DNA of 64,000 nucleotides from JBEHWX01 sp048498995 (GTDB lineage Bacteria > Bacteroidota > Ignavibacteria > OLB7): contig JBEHWX010000002.1 in NCBI GenBank assembly GCA_048498995.1, positions 55,120 through 119,119 of the forward strand, in the 5' to 3' direction. The notes under the pieces were generated by a model. That model did no database searches. It saw only the letters and a program-made list of their open reading frames with translations, and was not told the origin of the DNA. The position numbers and the translations under genes were made by a program. Shown in pieces: positions 46,160 through 55,635 of the stretch. Every line of letters starts with the position of its first letter. Positions within the stretch are counted from its first letter, which is position 1.

Positions 46160-46480
46160 ATGAACCGTTACCTCGCACATACCCGTGGCGCGCGATCAAC
46201 GCGCGTGCGCATCCGGCCGGCCATCGCGCGCGCATGGCCCGTTCTCCTGGCAATCCTCGTGGCTCCGCTTGGCGGCTGCGCCGGCGGCATCGATCCCGGC
46301 ATGGCGCAGATGATGATTCTCTTCGGCGGCATCCTCGTGATCCCCTTCGTCTGGAAGGCGCTCCGCGGATCGCGCGAGGATCTCACCAGCGGCGAGCTCT
46401 TCCCGACGAAGGGCGCCACGAAGCGAACGGAGACGAACGCACCCGATGCGCCTGCGGATACGGATGACGAGGGTGGGTGA
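46160..46480 (+). CDS. Small membrane or lipoprotein of unknown function
   Basis: 106 aa. The first hydrophobic segment (AWPVLLAILVAPLGGC) has a lipobox-like end with Cys40. A second one (MMILFGGILVIPFVWKALRG) follows, then a charged C-terminus. It could be a bitopic membrane protein or a lipoprotein. It is divergent from the gene at 45576-46061, with 98 nt between starts. Confidence 0.5.
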   Translation: MNRYLAHTRGARSTRVRIRPAIARAWPVLLAILVAPLGGCAGGIDPGMAQMMILFGGILVIPFVWKALRGSREDLTSGELFPTKGATKRTETNAPDAPADTDDEGG

Positions 46481-46560
46481 TGCGTGCCGCCGCGTGCGAG
46501 GCCCTCACGACATTTCGCGTGAGACGCCCCCCATCCGATCCGTATCGTGGCATCAGGGAA

Positions 46561-46646
46561 TGGACCGCATTGCCGCTGGCCGTACCGCATCGCCACAGGC
46601 TGGGCGGGCACGGGGGCCCCGCCCCTACCATCGCAGGGCGAGGCGC
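46561..46646. repeat. Dispersed repeat, copy 1
   Basis: About 85 nt with the conserved parts CATTGCCGCTGGCCGTA, CAGGCTGGGCGGGCACGGGG and GCCCCGCCCCTA. It contains the inverted repeat GGGCGGGCACGGGGGCCCCGCCC, a stable hairpin. The second copy is 282 nt away in the same orientation. Confidence 0.85.
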
Positions 46647-46842
46647 ACCGAAAACAGGGATGACAACTCCGGCAGCGGAAGAACACACGCGCACCTGATG
46701 CGTCGGCCGCTCGGGATGATGAAGTCGAATGATATGTGTCGCATCCCTGGCCCCACAACATTTGCCACGGAGGCACCTCCCGTGGCCGCCCTTCCGATCC
46801 GGATCACACTTCCAGAAACCCCGGATCGCGTTGCCGCGGGGT

Positions 46843-46926
46843 GAATCGCATTGCCGCTGGCCGTATCGCAGCGCCACCGGCTGGGCGGGCACGGGGGCCC
46901 GCCCCTAGGATCGGCGGATGAGGCGC
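46843..46926. repeat. Dispersed repeat, copy 2
   Basis: Same orientation as copy 1, about 85% identical by eye. It keeps the hairpin GGGCGGGCACGGGGGCCCGCCC and ends in the same GATGAGGCGC/GGCGAGGCGC edge. Confidence 0.85.
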
Positions 46927-46973
46927 TTGGGGAAATGACGTCATGCACTACACACGTCCGATTGTTCCAGATC

Positions 46974-47480
46974 TCAGCGTCGCCTGGCGAGCCCCTCGGG
47001 GAGCGGGAATGCCAGCTCCAGCGCGGCGCCGGGAGAGCAGCGGCTCCAGCGGTCGAGCAGCTCGCGCAGCTCCTCCCGAATCGCTCGTAACTCCCCGTCG
47101 GTGATCCGCCTCGGCGGCTCCTTCCCGTTCTCCCGCGCCATCTCCGCAAGCGCGATCTCCATCTCGGTTTCATTCAGCTTCGCTCCCGAGATCGATTCCT
47201 GCTGAAGCAGCCCCACCACGTGCTCGATCCAGATCCCCTCGTATGGCAGCTCGCGCGATGCTCCCGGCTCGGCGAACGCGCTGATATCCCACCCCTGCGC
47301 CACCAGTCCAAAGAACCCGTTGCGCGCGCCGAGCACACGCTCCACCGCGAAATGGTAGAGATCGTGCGCCGTCAGCCCCGGATGGAGACGATGCCAGGTC
47401 GAGCTACCGTCGGGACGGATAATCGAGAGGGTCACGCGGCCGTCATCGCCGCGGGCAAGCCGGATCTTCAGCTCGGCCAT
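46974..47480 (-). CDS. Protein of unknown function
   Basis: 168 aa from MAELKIRLARGDDGRVTLSI; the upstream part of the frame (to 47636) overlaps the neighbour gene and is rejected. The protein has a beta-rich N-terminal part (RVTLSIIRPDGSSTWHRLHP) and a helical C-terminal half. The pattern TAHDLYHFAVERVLGARNGF...GFFGLVAQGWDISAF is distinctive but not assigned. It lies 34 nt downstream of the Dph6-like gene and is probably co-transcribed with it. Confidence 0.65.
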   Translation of the reverse strand: MAELKIRLARGDDGRVTLSIIRPDGSSTWHRLHPGLTAHDLYHFAVERVLGARNGFFGLVAQGWDISAFAEPGASRELPYEGIWIEHVVGLLQQESISGAKLNETEMEIALAEMARENGKEPPRRITDGELRAIREELRELLDRWSRCSPGAALELAFPLPEGLARRR

Positions 47481-47514
47481 GGATGCGCGTCCTTGGTGGC
47501 GTACGCGCGGAGGC

Positions 47515-48213
47515 TCAGGCCACCGCTTCGGCCGCGGCCACCGGAAGTATGTCGAGGAAATGGAAGCCGCGGTAATCGACCGACACGCCATCGGTGAACC
47601 GCACCGGATGGCTGAACATCGGGCCGTCATAGGCAAAGGAGTGATACTCGCCGCGCTCGCCGCACGGATCGATCGCCGGCGAGAGCGCGCCGACGAACCC
47701 CTCGTCGAAGTCGCGGCCGATGAAGGACGTGTCGAGTCGCGAGGGATCCACGCAGACGATGCGCGCCTTCAGGCCGGCGCGGCACATCTCCGCGGCAAGC
47801 TCGGCGGTGGAGCCGCCCCAGAGCGGGAAGATCGGATCCAGGCCGGTGCCGAGCATCCGCGACTCGCGGTAGGCGCGGACATCCTCCAGAAACAGATCAC
47901 CGTAGGCGATGCAGTCGACGCCGCGATCGAGCGCCGAGTCGATGAAGGCGGCCATCGCCGAGTCGTACTCCTCCTCGGCGCACCGGTCGGGAATCGCCAC
48001 GAACTCGATCGGCAGGCCGACCGCCGCCGCCTGCATCTCCACCAGTTCCCGGCGCACGCCGTGCATCGACACGCGGTCGTAGGCACTGTTCAGCGTGGTC
48101 ATCAGTCCCACCACCTCGATCCCCTCCATCCCCCGCAGGCGATGGAGCGTCCATGCGCTGTCCTTGCCACTGCTCCAGCAGAGAATGGTCTTGCGCGGTC
48201 CTTTCTTCCCCAT
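47515..48213 (-). CDS. Dph6-like (DUF71) ATP pyrophosphatase
   Basis: 232 aa. The PP-loop WSSGKDSAWTLHRL (S14-S19) binds ATP. GLMTTLNSAYDRVSMHGVRR, CIAYGDLFLEDVRAYRESRM and GRDFDEGFVGAL are segments of the Dph6/ATP-dependent amidation family. In eukaryotes Dph6 makes diphthamide from diphthine; bacteria lack that pathway, so the amidation target here is unknown. It is followed by a small unknown gene. Confidence 0.85.
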   Translation of the reverse strand: MGKKGPRKTILCWSSGKDSAWTLHRLRGMEGIEVVGLMTTLNSAYDRVSMHGVRRELVEMQAAAVGLPIEFVAIPDRCAEEEYDSAMAAFIDSALDRGVDCIAYGDLFLEDVRAYRESRMLGTGLDPIFPLWGGSTAELAAEMCRAGLKARIVCVDPSRLDTSFIGRDFDEGFVGALSPAIDPCGERGEYHSFAYDGPMFSHPVRFTDGVSVDYRGFHFLDILPVAAAEAVA

Positions 48214-48314
48214 CGATTCAGCTTGCTCCCGTGTTGATGTTCGAAGGGGCGGAAGTTACGCGAACTCGCACGATTCGATACCGGGGCCGCGGATCGACGG
48301 AGCACTGATTCCTC

Positions 48315-48353
48315 AAAAAAAATGCCGCGACCCGGTTGTCCCGGAATCGCGGC
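48315..48353 (-). terminator. Intrinsic terminator, probably of the FG-GAP gene
   Basis: GCCGCGA (48324-48330) pairs with TCGCGGC (48347-48353), and CCGG/CCGG extends the stem over a small bulge. On the minus strand eight T residues follow (complement of 48322-48315). It lies about 600 nt beyond the stop at 48921. Confidence 0.8.
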
Positions 48354-48615
48354 CCCCATCACATGTCGTGCACCCGTTGACTGAAGCACCGTCGCGGACA
48401 TCGGGCGGATGTCGCCCGGCGACCCACCGGCCCGCGGATCCGATCATCTCTCGGGCCCGCCAGCCGGTGAGGTCCTGCCGCCGGCGCTCTCTCGTTGCCG
48501 GGCGTCATGCCCGGCATGAAATCTTTCACGGTCGGGGGTCAGTCCCCCGGTGACGCCGGGCGGGCGGCGGGGGGAATGCCGAAGCCGGCAAGCCCCGCCC
48601 CTCCCGGTTGCTCCG

Positions 48616-48685
48616 GGCCGGCCTCCCTCCAGAGGCCGGCCGGCGCGGTCATGCGTCGCCGCGGCCTCCACCACGGCGACGAACG
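48616..48685. repeat. Structured direct repeat, copy 1
   Basis: About 70 nt with two hairpins: GGCCGGCCTC...GAGGCCGGCC, then GTCGCCG...CGGCGAC around the loop CGGCCTCCACCA. It is a direct repeat of 48836-48904. Confidence 0.85.
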
Positions 48686-48835
48686 CTTTCCACAGGTGCG
48701 TTCGACATATGCGTTCAGTGAACGATCCGGTCCCTTCCGCCGCTCCTGCTCTCGACGACATCCGCCGAGGAGGGGCGACCTTCGATGCAGGCATCGCGGG
48801 CATCCGGAGCATCGGCCCGAAGAATCTCCGGCAGT

Positions 48836-48904
48836 GGCCGGCCTCCCTCCAGAGGCCGGCCTAGCCGTCATGCGCCGTCGCGGCCTCCACCACGACGGCG
48901 AACG
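48836..48904. repeat. Structured direct repeat, copy 2
   Basis: Same two hairpins. The second stem is GCCGTCG...CGACGGC; compared with copy 1, two base pairs have changed on both sides (T-A to C-G and C-G to T-A), while the loop CGGCCTCCACCA is identical. The double compensation suggests that the fold matters. Confidence 0.85.
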
Positions 48905-48920
48905 TCATCAACGAACGCCG

Positions 48921-51833
48921 TCAGCGGACGATCTTGATCTGCCCCTCGACCAGCTTGCCGCCGACGTCGAGACGGTAGAAGTAGGTGCCGGCCGAAACCT
49001 GCTCGCCGCTCTGGTCGAGCCCGTTCCACTCCGCCTCGTGCGCTCCCTGCTTCTGATCGGCGGCACCGATCAGCGTCCGGACCAGCGTCCCCTTGGTGTC
49101 GTAGATCGCCAGCTTCACGCTCGCCGGAGCCGGCAGCGTGTAGCCGATCACGGCCGAGCCGCTGGTCGGGTTCGGACGCGCGGCCAGGGAGAACGGAACG
49201 TTCTCGGCATCCGGGCCGACGCCGATCGCGCGCTTGCCGCTCTGGCGGCTCGGCATGATGTAGGTGAACGTCTCGCCGCCGAACGGATCGGTCGCGTCGT
49301 GGATCGACTGCGCCACGTGCCAGTCGAAGGCCTGTCCGGCCAGCTCCGCGTTGTAATCGGCGCTGAGGTTGAACTTCACGCCGTAGCTGCTGTTGGCCGG
49401 GAAGGTGATGTTCCGGAGCGTGGCGTTGTTCGAGGTGATCACGATGCTCGTGTTGCTCGGATCGTTGCTGGCCACCTGCATGCCGATCCCCTCGGAGCCG
49501 GAGTTCTGCCAGACCTGGAAGAGCGAGCCGAGGTCCACCGTGATCGTGCCGTGATCGAGGAAGGAGTTGTCGCCGCCGGCGACGAAGAACGACAGGTCCA
49601 TCGCCTGGGCAGCCTCGAACGGATTGTTCACCTCGATGATCGGAGGCGCCATGGCCGGGCCGTCGGCGTCGATCGTCACGATGTTCCGCCACGCGATGTT
49701 GTTGTTGTTCATCGTGTTCTGGAAGATGTCGAACGTCTCCGGCGTCGTGATCGGATCATCGGCCGCGATGAAGCGGGCCAGCAGGCAGAAGTGGTCGTCC
49801 CCCGGACCGCCGCCGAAGTCGGATGGATCCGGCACGTTCCCCCACGGAATGGCCACGGTGGTGGTGGAGCCGCTGCCAAGGGAGCCGACGGTGGTCTGGC
49901 CGATCAGCTCGCCGTACTGGAGCACCGCGGAGTTGTTCACCCAGCTCTGCTGCCATATCAGGCCGGTGGAGGCCTTGGCGAAGAAGACCTGCACGGTTCC
50001 TCCCGGATGGGTCCCCGAGCCGATGTTCTTCACCTGCACGTGGACGTAGGTGGCGGTGCTGCACGGCGGATCGATGTGCGTGGTGCCGCTGGACGACGGG
50101 TTGCACCAGATGTCCGGACTGGCCCACATCACGGCGCTCGAGCCGGAGCCGCAGGCGGAGCTGTTCGGCTCGGAGCCGACGTCGCCGGAGCAGTCGCGGA
50201 TGAGCATGTCGTACGTGAGCGAGGGGAGCGTCACGCTGGTGGTGCAGGCGAACGCCGAGCCGGTCCACGCGCCGTCGATCGTCTGCACGCAGATGTCGTA
50301 GGTGTGCCCCGGCGTCAGATGTGTGATGGTGCGGCTGGTCAGATGTCCGGCGTTGCCGAGCGCGGGGATCTGGCGGAACCCGCTGCCGGTGTTGGCCATC
50401 GGCGGCGCCACGATCACGCTTCCGGCGGTGACGTCGACCACCGACAGATTGTAGTGGAGGTTCGCCGTCGGCGTCTGGGCGTCGGATGCGCCGGACCAGC
50501 TCAGCGTGAACGACTTGGCCGTGGTCGACAGCGAGAGGCTCGACGGGGCGTTCGGCGCGGTGTTGGACGATGCCGAGCCGGTGTAGCGATACACTTCCGA
50601 CAGCGGCGCGGTGGCGGCCGGGTCGAAGCCGGTCAGCGCGATATCCAGGCGTCCGTCGTTGTCGTAATCGCCGAAGGCACCCTGCGCGTCCTTCACGCCG
50701 GTAACGCCCGAGGCGAGCGAGAAGCTGCCGGTGGAGGTGCCCGGACCGTTCCAGACCTGCGCGATCGAGGTGCTGGTGGTAAGCCCCACCACGAGCAGAT
50801 CGAGCGTGCCGTTGTTGTCGTGATCGCCCCAGCCGAGCGAGCCGTAGGCGACCGCCGTCGGAAGCGTGACGGTGGGACCGACCGGCACGAGCGAGCCGGA
50901 GGTGTTCCGATAGAGCCGGATGCGGGTGCTTCCCCCCGGGTCGATGCCGCTGATCACCAGGTCGACATCGCCGTCGTTGTCGTAATCTCCCCAGGCCAGC
51001 GAGCCGTGGTGCGCGCCCATGAGCGTGGTCGCGACCGGCTGGAAGACGCCGAGATTGTTCTTGTAGAGGACGGTCTGCGCCGTGGCGCCGGCCGAGCCGT
51101 CGTAGCCGGAGTAGACGATGTCGAGATCGCCGTCGGAGTCGTAATCGCCCCAGGCGCCGCATCCCCAGCCGAGCTGCGGCAGGCCGTTGATCAGCACGCG
51201 GGTGAAGACCCATCCGCCGCCGGAGGAGCCGTCGTTCCGGTAGATCGCCGAGAAGGCTTTCGGGGTGGTCGTGTTGACGGCAGTGCCGCTCAGGAACAGG
51301 TCGAGATCGCCATCATTGTCGTAATCGCCCCAGGAGATCGAGCCGTTGCCGAGCCCGGTGAAGGGGGTTGCCAGCACGGCCGGCGTGAACGATCCGCCGC
51401 TGTTCTGGTAGAGTGTCGTCGTGAAGTTGCCTCCCGCGTCGGCGCCGAGCGCCAGCAGATCCAGATCGCCGTCGCCGTCATAATCGGCCCAGGAGACCCG
51501 GCTGCCGTTGTCGAGCCCGGGCGTGAGCGTGCTCGGCGGATTGAAGCCGGACCCGTTGTTGTGGTAGATCTCGAGGATCGGCGCGCTGCCGTCGTTGCCG
51601 GTGAGCGCCAGATCGAGCTGGCCGTCGGAGTCGTAGTCGCCCCAGGCGACCGCTCCGTTGGTGGCGTTGGTGAGTCCGGCGGTGATGCCGGTGAACTGGG
51701 CGCTGGCCGCGACCGTGGTGACGGCGCCGGCGGCCAGGAGGATCGCCAGGTGGCGGATCGAACGGGTGATGGGGTGTGGACGAGTCCCTGCGGTGGATCT
51801 CCGACCACCGCTGGTACGATGGATGAACCTCAT
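48921..51833 (-). CDS. Secreted FG-GAP/VCBS-repeat protein with T9SS sorting domain
   Basis: 970 aa. A signal peptide spans about residues 1-46 (hydrophobic core HLAILLAAGAVTTVAASA). Seven FG-GAP repeats with calcium-type loops (GDYDSDGQLDLALTG and variants such as GDYDNDGDLDLFLSG) form an integrin-like propeller over about 60-440. A fibronectin-III-like module follows (about 445-540), then a long beta-rich region. The last 80 residues (ARPNPTSGSAVIGYTLPAPA ... GGKLVEGQIKIVR) are a T9SS type A sorting domain. It is probably a surface adhesion-type or calcium-binding protein. It is divergent from the AAA/SARP-like regulator. Its 3' region holds structured repeats. Confidence 0.9.
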   Translation of the reverse strand: MRFIHRTSGGRRSTAGTRPHPITRSIRHLAILLAAGAVTTVAASAQFTGITAGLTNATNGAVAWGDYDSDGQLDLALTGNDGSAPILEIYHNNGSGFNPPSTLTPGLDNGSRVSWADYDGDGDLDLLALGADAGGNFTTTLYQNSGGSFTPAVLATPFTGLGNGSISWGDYDNDGDLDLFLSGTAVNTTTPKAFSAIYRNDGSSGGGWVFTRVLINGLPQLGWGCGAWGDYDSDGDLDIVYSGYDGSAGATAQTVLYKNNLGVFQPVATTLMGAHHGSLAWGDYDNDGDVDLVISGIDPGGSTRIRLYRNTSGSLVPVGPTVTLPTAVAYGSLGWGDHDNNGTLDLLVVGLTTSTSIAQVWNGPGTSTGSFSLASGVTGVKDAQGAFGDYDNDGRLDIALTGFDPAATAPLSEVYRYTGSASSNTAPNAPSSLSLSTTAKSFTLSWSGASDAQTPTANLHYNLSVVDVTAGSVIVAPPMANTGSGFRQIPALGNAGHLTSRTITHLTPGHTYDICVQTIDGAWTGSAFACTTSVTLPSLTYDMLIRDCSGDVGSEPNSSACGSGSSAVMWASPDIWCNPSSSGTTHIDPPCSTATYVHVQVKNIGSGTHPGGTVQVFFAKASTGLIWQQSWVNNSAVLQYGELIGQTTVGSLGSGSTTTVAIPWGNVPDPSDFGGGPGDDHFCLLARFIAADDPITTPETFDIFQNTMNNNNIAWRNIVTIDADGPAMAPPIIEVNNPFEAAQAMDLSFFVAGGDNSFLDHGTITVDLGSLFQVWQNSGSEGIGMQVASNDPSNTSIVITSNNATLRNITFPANSSYGVKFNLSADYNAELAGQAFDWHVAQSIHDATDPFGGETFTYIMPSRQSGKRAIGVGPDAENVPFSLAARPNPTSGSAVIGYTLPAPASVKLAIYDTKGTLVRTLIGAADQKQGAHEAEWNGLDQSGEQVSAGTYFYRLDVGGKLVEGQIKIVR

Positions 51834-52311
51834 TGGTGGACCCCTGTGAAGGTAGACGATGCCGGCTCAGGACCGGAGCCGGGCGCCCTCGAACGAGGGC
51901 ACGGCGTCGAAGGTAGGAGGAGGGGGCCCACAAAACGGGAGGATCGCGCCCACACTTTTCGAGGCGAATTTCTCGGCGATTTCGAAAAGATTTCGGCGAA
52001 TTTCGGCGCGGCTCCGACAATCACGATCGCGACGGATCGGCATATCGCGCATTGCCGCGCGCCGCGACGGCCGCGGTCGCACGGGATGCTTTGGTGTGTT
52101 CTCCCGGGGCGATAACTTGTCCGCGCCGGATTCCACGTGGCCCACCGCAGGCCGAGGGACGCCGGCGATGGTCCCCCGCCGGATAGCACACGGTAGTTCA
52201 ACGCCACGGTACCACCAGCCGGACGACGCGCGTCGGCGTGGCGGCCATGGTGGTGGCCCGTCGTCGTTGTCCATGTCGAAGGATGCCGATTGCATTCGCC
52301 GAGGTCCCTGC
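51834..52311. other. Divergent region between the FG-GAP gene and the regulator
   Basis: About 480 nt with no supported gene. A repeated TTCGGCGAATTTCGGCG-like phrase lies at about 51958-52012. It should hold both promoters, but no clear boxes were identified. The frame that runs from 51859 into the regulator is not credible as a protein extension. Confidence 0.5.
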
Positions 52312-55300
52312 ATGGAACGGCTCATCGATTCGCTCAATCAGTCCCATCTCCCCTTCGTCGGTCGCCAGGCCGAGCTGGAGCGTCTGTTCCGGTTCTGGCG
52401 GGGAACCTGCGACGCGCAGGAGCTGCGCGCGGCGCTGCTGGTCGGCGAGGCGGGCATCGGCAAGAGCCGCCTGATCGATGAGGTCGTGGCCGAGATCGCC
52501 GGCGCCGGCGGCACCATCATCCGGATCAGACTCTTCCCGGAATCCGCCACCTCGATCGTTCCCCTCGTCGTGCAGGGACTCCTCTTCGCCGAGGCCACCC
52601 GCGGCCTGCTCAGAAGCGAGCCGGAGGCGACGCTCCCGTCGGTCGTGGCCGCGCTCCGGCGGATCGCGCGGCTCCGCCCCACCATCGTGATCCTCGAGGA
52701 TATCCATCTTCTTGCCGGCGACGCCGTGCGCGATCTGGCCGCGCTGCTGGAGGCGCTCGCCGAGGAGTCCCTTTCCCTGCTGGCCAGCGCCCGCCCGATG
52801 GAGCTGCCGGCGCGCGCGCCGCTTGAGCGGTTCCTGGTCGAGCGGATCGACCTGGACGGACTCGACCGGGAGGGGGTGGAGCAGCTCTGGGAGCGGATCT
52901 TCGAGCAGGCCCCGACCTCCGAGCTGATCGAGGAGCTCTCCTCGGCCACCGCCGGCAATCCCCTGGCAATCCGCTCGGCGCTCCGGAGCGCCACCCGCGC
53001 CGGCGGCATCAGCTACGATCCGGCCGCCGCGGCCTGGCGCATCGATGCGGATCCGGCCGAGCTCGGCGGGATCTTCCGCGAGAACGTGGAGCTGCTGGCC
53101 GAGGGGATGGCCACGCACATGAGCGAGGAGGAGCGCACCGTGGCCGCCGCGCTCGCCATGCTCGGCGAGGTCTTCTCGATGGAGGCGGCCGAGCTGCTGC
53201 TGCCGGGCGCCACCGGCTTTCTTCCGGCGCTGATCTACAAGGGGACGCTCATGCGGCCGGCCACGACCCCGGCGGCGCTCCGCGGCCCCTCCTCCCGCGC
53301 CTCCCTCGCCTTCACCCACACGCTCCTTCATCAGCACCTGGCCGCGACCGCCCAGGCGCCGGTGGCGAGCCTGGTGGAGGTGATCGCCGCCGGAGCCCCC
53401 CTCTATTCCATCGCCCCGTTCCGCATCATCGCCGACTCGACCATTCCGGAGGATATCCCCGCCGCGCGCATCGAACGGGCGATCGAACAGGCGGTGGAGA
53501 TCGCCTTCCGGCTCGACGTCGGCACCGACTGGATGCTGACGCGGGACGTGCTCGCGGCCGGATGGCGGCTGCACCGCGCCCTGCCGGCCGCGCGCGAGGA
53601 TGTCCGCCACCGCGAGCTGACGCTGGCGATGCTCAACCGCGAGCTCTCCTGGCTCCGACGCGATGTCCGCGGCGAGGAGTTCGGACGCCGGCTCGAGGAG
53701 ATGCTCCGCCTGACCGAGGAGCCGCTCCCGGACACGCTCCTCCCTTATCGACTGAAGGCGCTCTACCATCGCTACGACCGGGTGGCCGAGACCGATTACG
53801 CGCGCTGCATCGACGTGTGGAACGAGGTGGAGCGGCTCCGCGCGGAGCATCCCGACATCTCGCGCGACGCCGGCTATCTCCATTATCTGGAGGAGGTGGC
53901 GCGCTTCGCCCTTCGCGCCGCCGATGCCGACACGCTCCGCTATGTGGAGGCGCGTCTGCGCGGACTGCTGGCCGATCCGGAGCTGCCGGAGCCGATCCGC
54001 CGCGCCGCGCGAATCAGGGTTGCATCCTCCTTCCTCCTCCTGTTCGATACGGCCGAGGAGCTCGCCGACCGGATGGCGCAACTGGCCGAGCTGCCGTCGG
54101 AGTTCGACGGCGTGAACGCCTCGATCGTGATGAACAGGATCATGCTGCTGGAGACGACCGGCCGGATGATCGAGGCGCAGGAGGAAGCGCGCGCCGCGAT
54201 AGGGCGCCTGCGCGCCATCGGGATGCAGCGGAACGTGGCCACCTGCGCGCTGATCTCACTCTGCGCCCGCGCCGCGCTCGGCCTGGAGCTCGAGGAGGTG
54301 GAGCGGGAGATCGCCCGCCTGCTCGCCGGCGGCGCCCACGCCTCCTCCCCCGCGTTCCGCCGGAACGTCGGCATCTATCTCTCCGAGATCGGCTTTCTCC
54401 GCGGCGAGCTCGACTGGACCCGCCGCATGATCGCCGAGCTTCAGCCGGATGAGCCCCCCTATTGGCCCGAGGGGGATCTGCTCCTCGGCCTGGCCGACGG
54501 CCGCCTCGTCGAAAGCCTCGACCGCCTCGACACCTCCGACGAGATGCAGCGCCTGCTCGACCGGCTCGGGCGCTCGACCATCGACGCCGACAGGGGCACC
54601 GACAAGGGCGCCGACACCGCTTCCGACGCCGAGGAGGCGACACTGGCGCTGCTGGCGCGTCCGCTCCTGCGGGTCGAGGATCTGCTCACCCTCCAGGCCA
54701 CGCTCGCGATGCTCGGCTCGACCGGACGCCGCGGCGCCGTGAAAGCCGCCTCGACCAGGGTGCGACAGGCGGCGCGCGCGGCCCTCATCTCGGCGCTCGC
54801 GTGGGCGGCCGAGCGACGCCTCTTCCCCGCCATGGTCCCCCTGCTCGACCGGCATGGGAGCTACCTCCCCCGCAAGGAGCGGGAGGCATGGAGCGCGCGG
54901 ATGGCCGAGATCGAACAGGCGCGCAAGGAAGAGGAGCGGCGACGGTGGAGGAGAAAGATGCAGGTGAGGATGTTCGGGACGATCGCCATCGGCACCAACG
55001 GCGAGGAGCCCACGCCGCTGCGGGGCGCGCGCCTGCAGACGATGCTGGCGCTCCTGGTGGCCTCGCGCCTGGTGCCAAAGCCGCTCACCCACCGTGATTT
55101 CGGCCGGATCGCCGCCGGCGGCGAGACCGATCCCGATCTGGCGCGCAAGACCGCGAACATGGCGGTGATACGCCTGCGCGAGGCGATCGGCGCCGAGATG
55201 GTCCTGACCGGCGAGGAGACCTATCTGCTCAACCTCGAGCGCGCCGACGTGGACCTGCTGGACGCGTCGCGGCTGCTGGAGGAGGCTCGCGCGGCGCTCC

Positions 55301-55635
55301 GCCGCGGCGCGCTGGTCAAGGCGATCCAGGGGGTGAAGGAGACGCTGGCCATCGCGCGCGGCGACGTGCCGTTTCCCGGACTCTACGACGACTTCTTCGA
55401 GGCGCTCAGGAACGACTTCGAGTTCCGCCTCCGCTCGACCGCGATCGACACGGCGCGCGCGCTGATGCGGGAGTCCGACATGGCCAGCGCGGCCGATCTT
55501 CTGCGGCACGCGCAGGAGTGCGCGCCGGACGACGAGGAGATCGGCGGGCTGCTCCACGAGGCGCTCCGCGCCTGCGGATTCCACGCCGAGGCCGAGCGCG
55601 TCAGAATGCAGGTGGCAATGAGCTCCGATCTTTGA
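52312..55635 (+). CDS. AAA ATPase regulator with a C-terminal SARP-like (winged helix plus BTAD) part
   Basis: 1107 aa from MERLIDSLNQSHLPFVGRQA; GAGG lies 7 nt before this ATG. An AAA_16-type NTPase starts near residue 16: HLPFVGRQAELERL, Walker A GEAGIGKS (45-52) and IVILEDIHLL as Walker B. A long helical TPR-like middle follows. From about residue 885 (MQVRMFGTIAIGTNGEEPTP) the SARP-type winged helix and BTAD-like helices appear. LuxR/SARP-type large regulators are known; here the order (ATPase first, SARP last) is the reverse of many. It may sense a ligand and regulate transcription of the divergent T9SS gene. DNA targets are unknown. Confidence 0.85.
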   Translation: MERLIDSLNQSHLPFVGRQAELERLFRFWRGTCDAQELRAALLVGEAGIGKSRLIDEVVAEIAGAGGTIIRIRLFPESATSIVPLVVQGLLFAEATRGLLRSEPEATLPSVVAALRRIARLRPTIVILEDIHLLAGDAVRDLAALLEALAEESLSLLASARPMELPARAPLERFLVERIDLDGLDREGVEQLWERIFEQAPTSELIEELSSATAGNPLAIRSALRSATRAGGISYDPAAAAWRIDADPAELGGIFRENVELLAEGMATHMSEEERTVAAALAMLGEVFSMEAAELLLPGATGFLPALIYKGTLMRPATTPAALRGPSSRASLAFTHTLLHQHLAATAQAPVASLVEVIAAGAPLYSIAPFRIIADSTIPEDIPAARIERAIEQAVEIAFRLDVGTDWMLTRDVLAAGWRLHRALPAAREDVRHRELTLAMLNRELSWLRRDVRGEEFGRRLEEMLRLTEEPLPDTLLPYRLKALYHRYDRVAETDYARCIDVWNEVERLRAEHPDISRDAGYLHYLEEVARFALRAADADTLRYVEARLRGLLADPELPEPIRRAARIRVASSFLLLFDTAEELADRMAQLAELPSEFDGVNASIVMNRIMLLETTGRMIEAQEEARAAIGRLRAIGMQRNVATCALISLCARAALGLELEEVEREIARLLAGGAHASSPAFRRNVGIYLSEIGFLRGELDWTRRMIAELQPDEPPYWPEGDLLLGLADGRLVESLDRLDTSDEMQRLLDRLGRSTIDADRGTDKGADTASDAEEATLALLARPLLRVEDLLTLQATLAMLGSTGRRGAVKAASTRVRQAARAALISALAWAAERRLFPAMVPLLDRHGSYLPRKEREAWSARMAEIEQARKEEERRRWRRKMQVRMFGTIAIGTNGEEPTPLRGARLQTMLALLVASRLVPKPLTHRDFGRIAAGGETDPDLARKTANMAVIRLREAIGAEMVLTGEETYLLNLERADVDLLDASRLLEEARAALRRGALVKAIQGVKETLAIARGDVPFPGLYDDFFEALRNDFEFRLRSTAIDTARALMRESDMASAADLLRHAQECAPDDEEIGGLLHEALRACGFHAEAERVRMQVAMSSDL

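Larger units (their letters stand above)
46481..46973. other. Repeat-bearing intergenic region
   Basis: No gene is supported. It contains two copies of an 85-nt repeat (listed). Open frames on either strand are translations of the repeat. Confidence 0.6.
48214..48920. other. Repeat-bearing region between the Dph6-like gene and the FG-GAP gene
   Basis: About 700 nt with no supported gene. It carries a minus-strand terminator at 48315-48353, two structured repeats, and a hairpin around GGGGGTCAGTCCCCC at about 48535. The region is likely the long 3' untranslated part of the FG-GAP gene, which would read through to 48315. Confidence 0.6.

Noticed and set aside
51859..52311. Extension of the AAA/SARP-like regulator to an earlier start
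   Set aside because: The extension is Arg-rich, without conserved features, and would fill the divergent promoter region.
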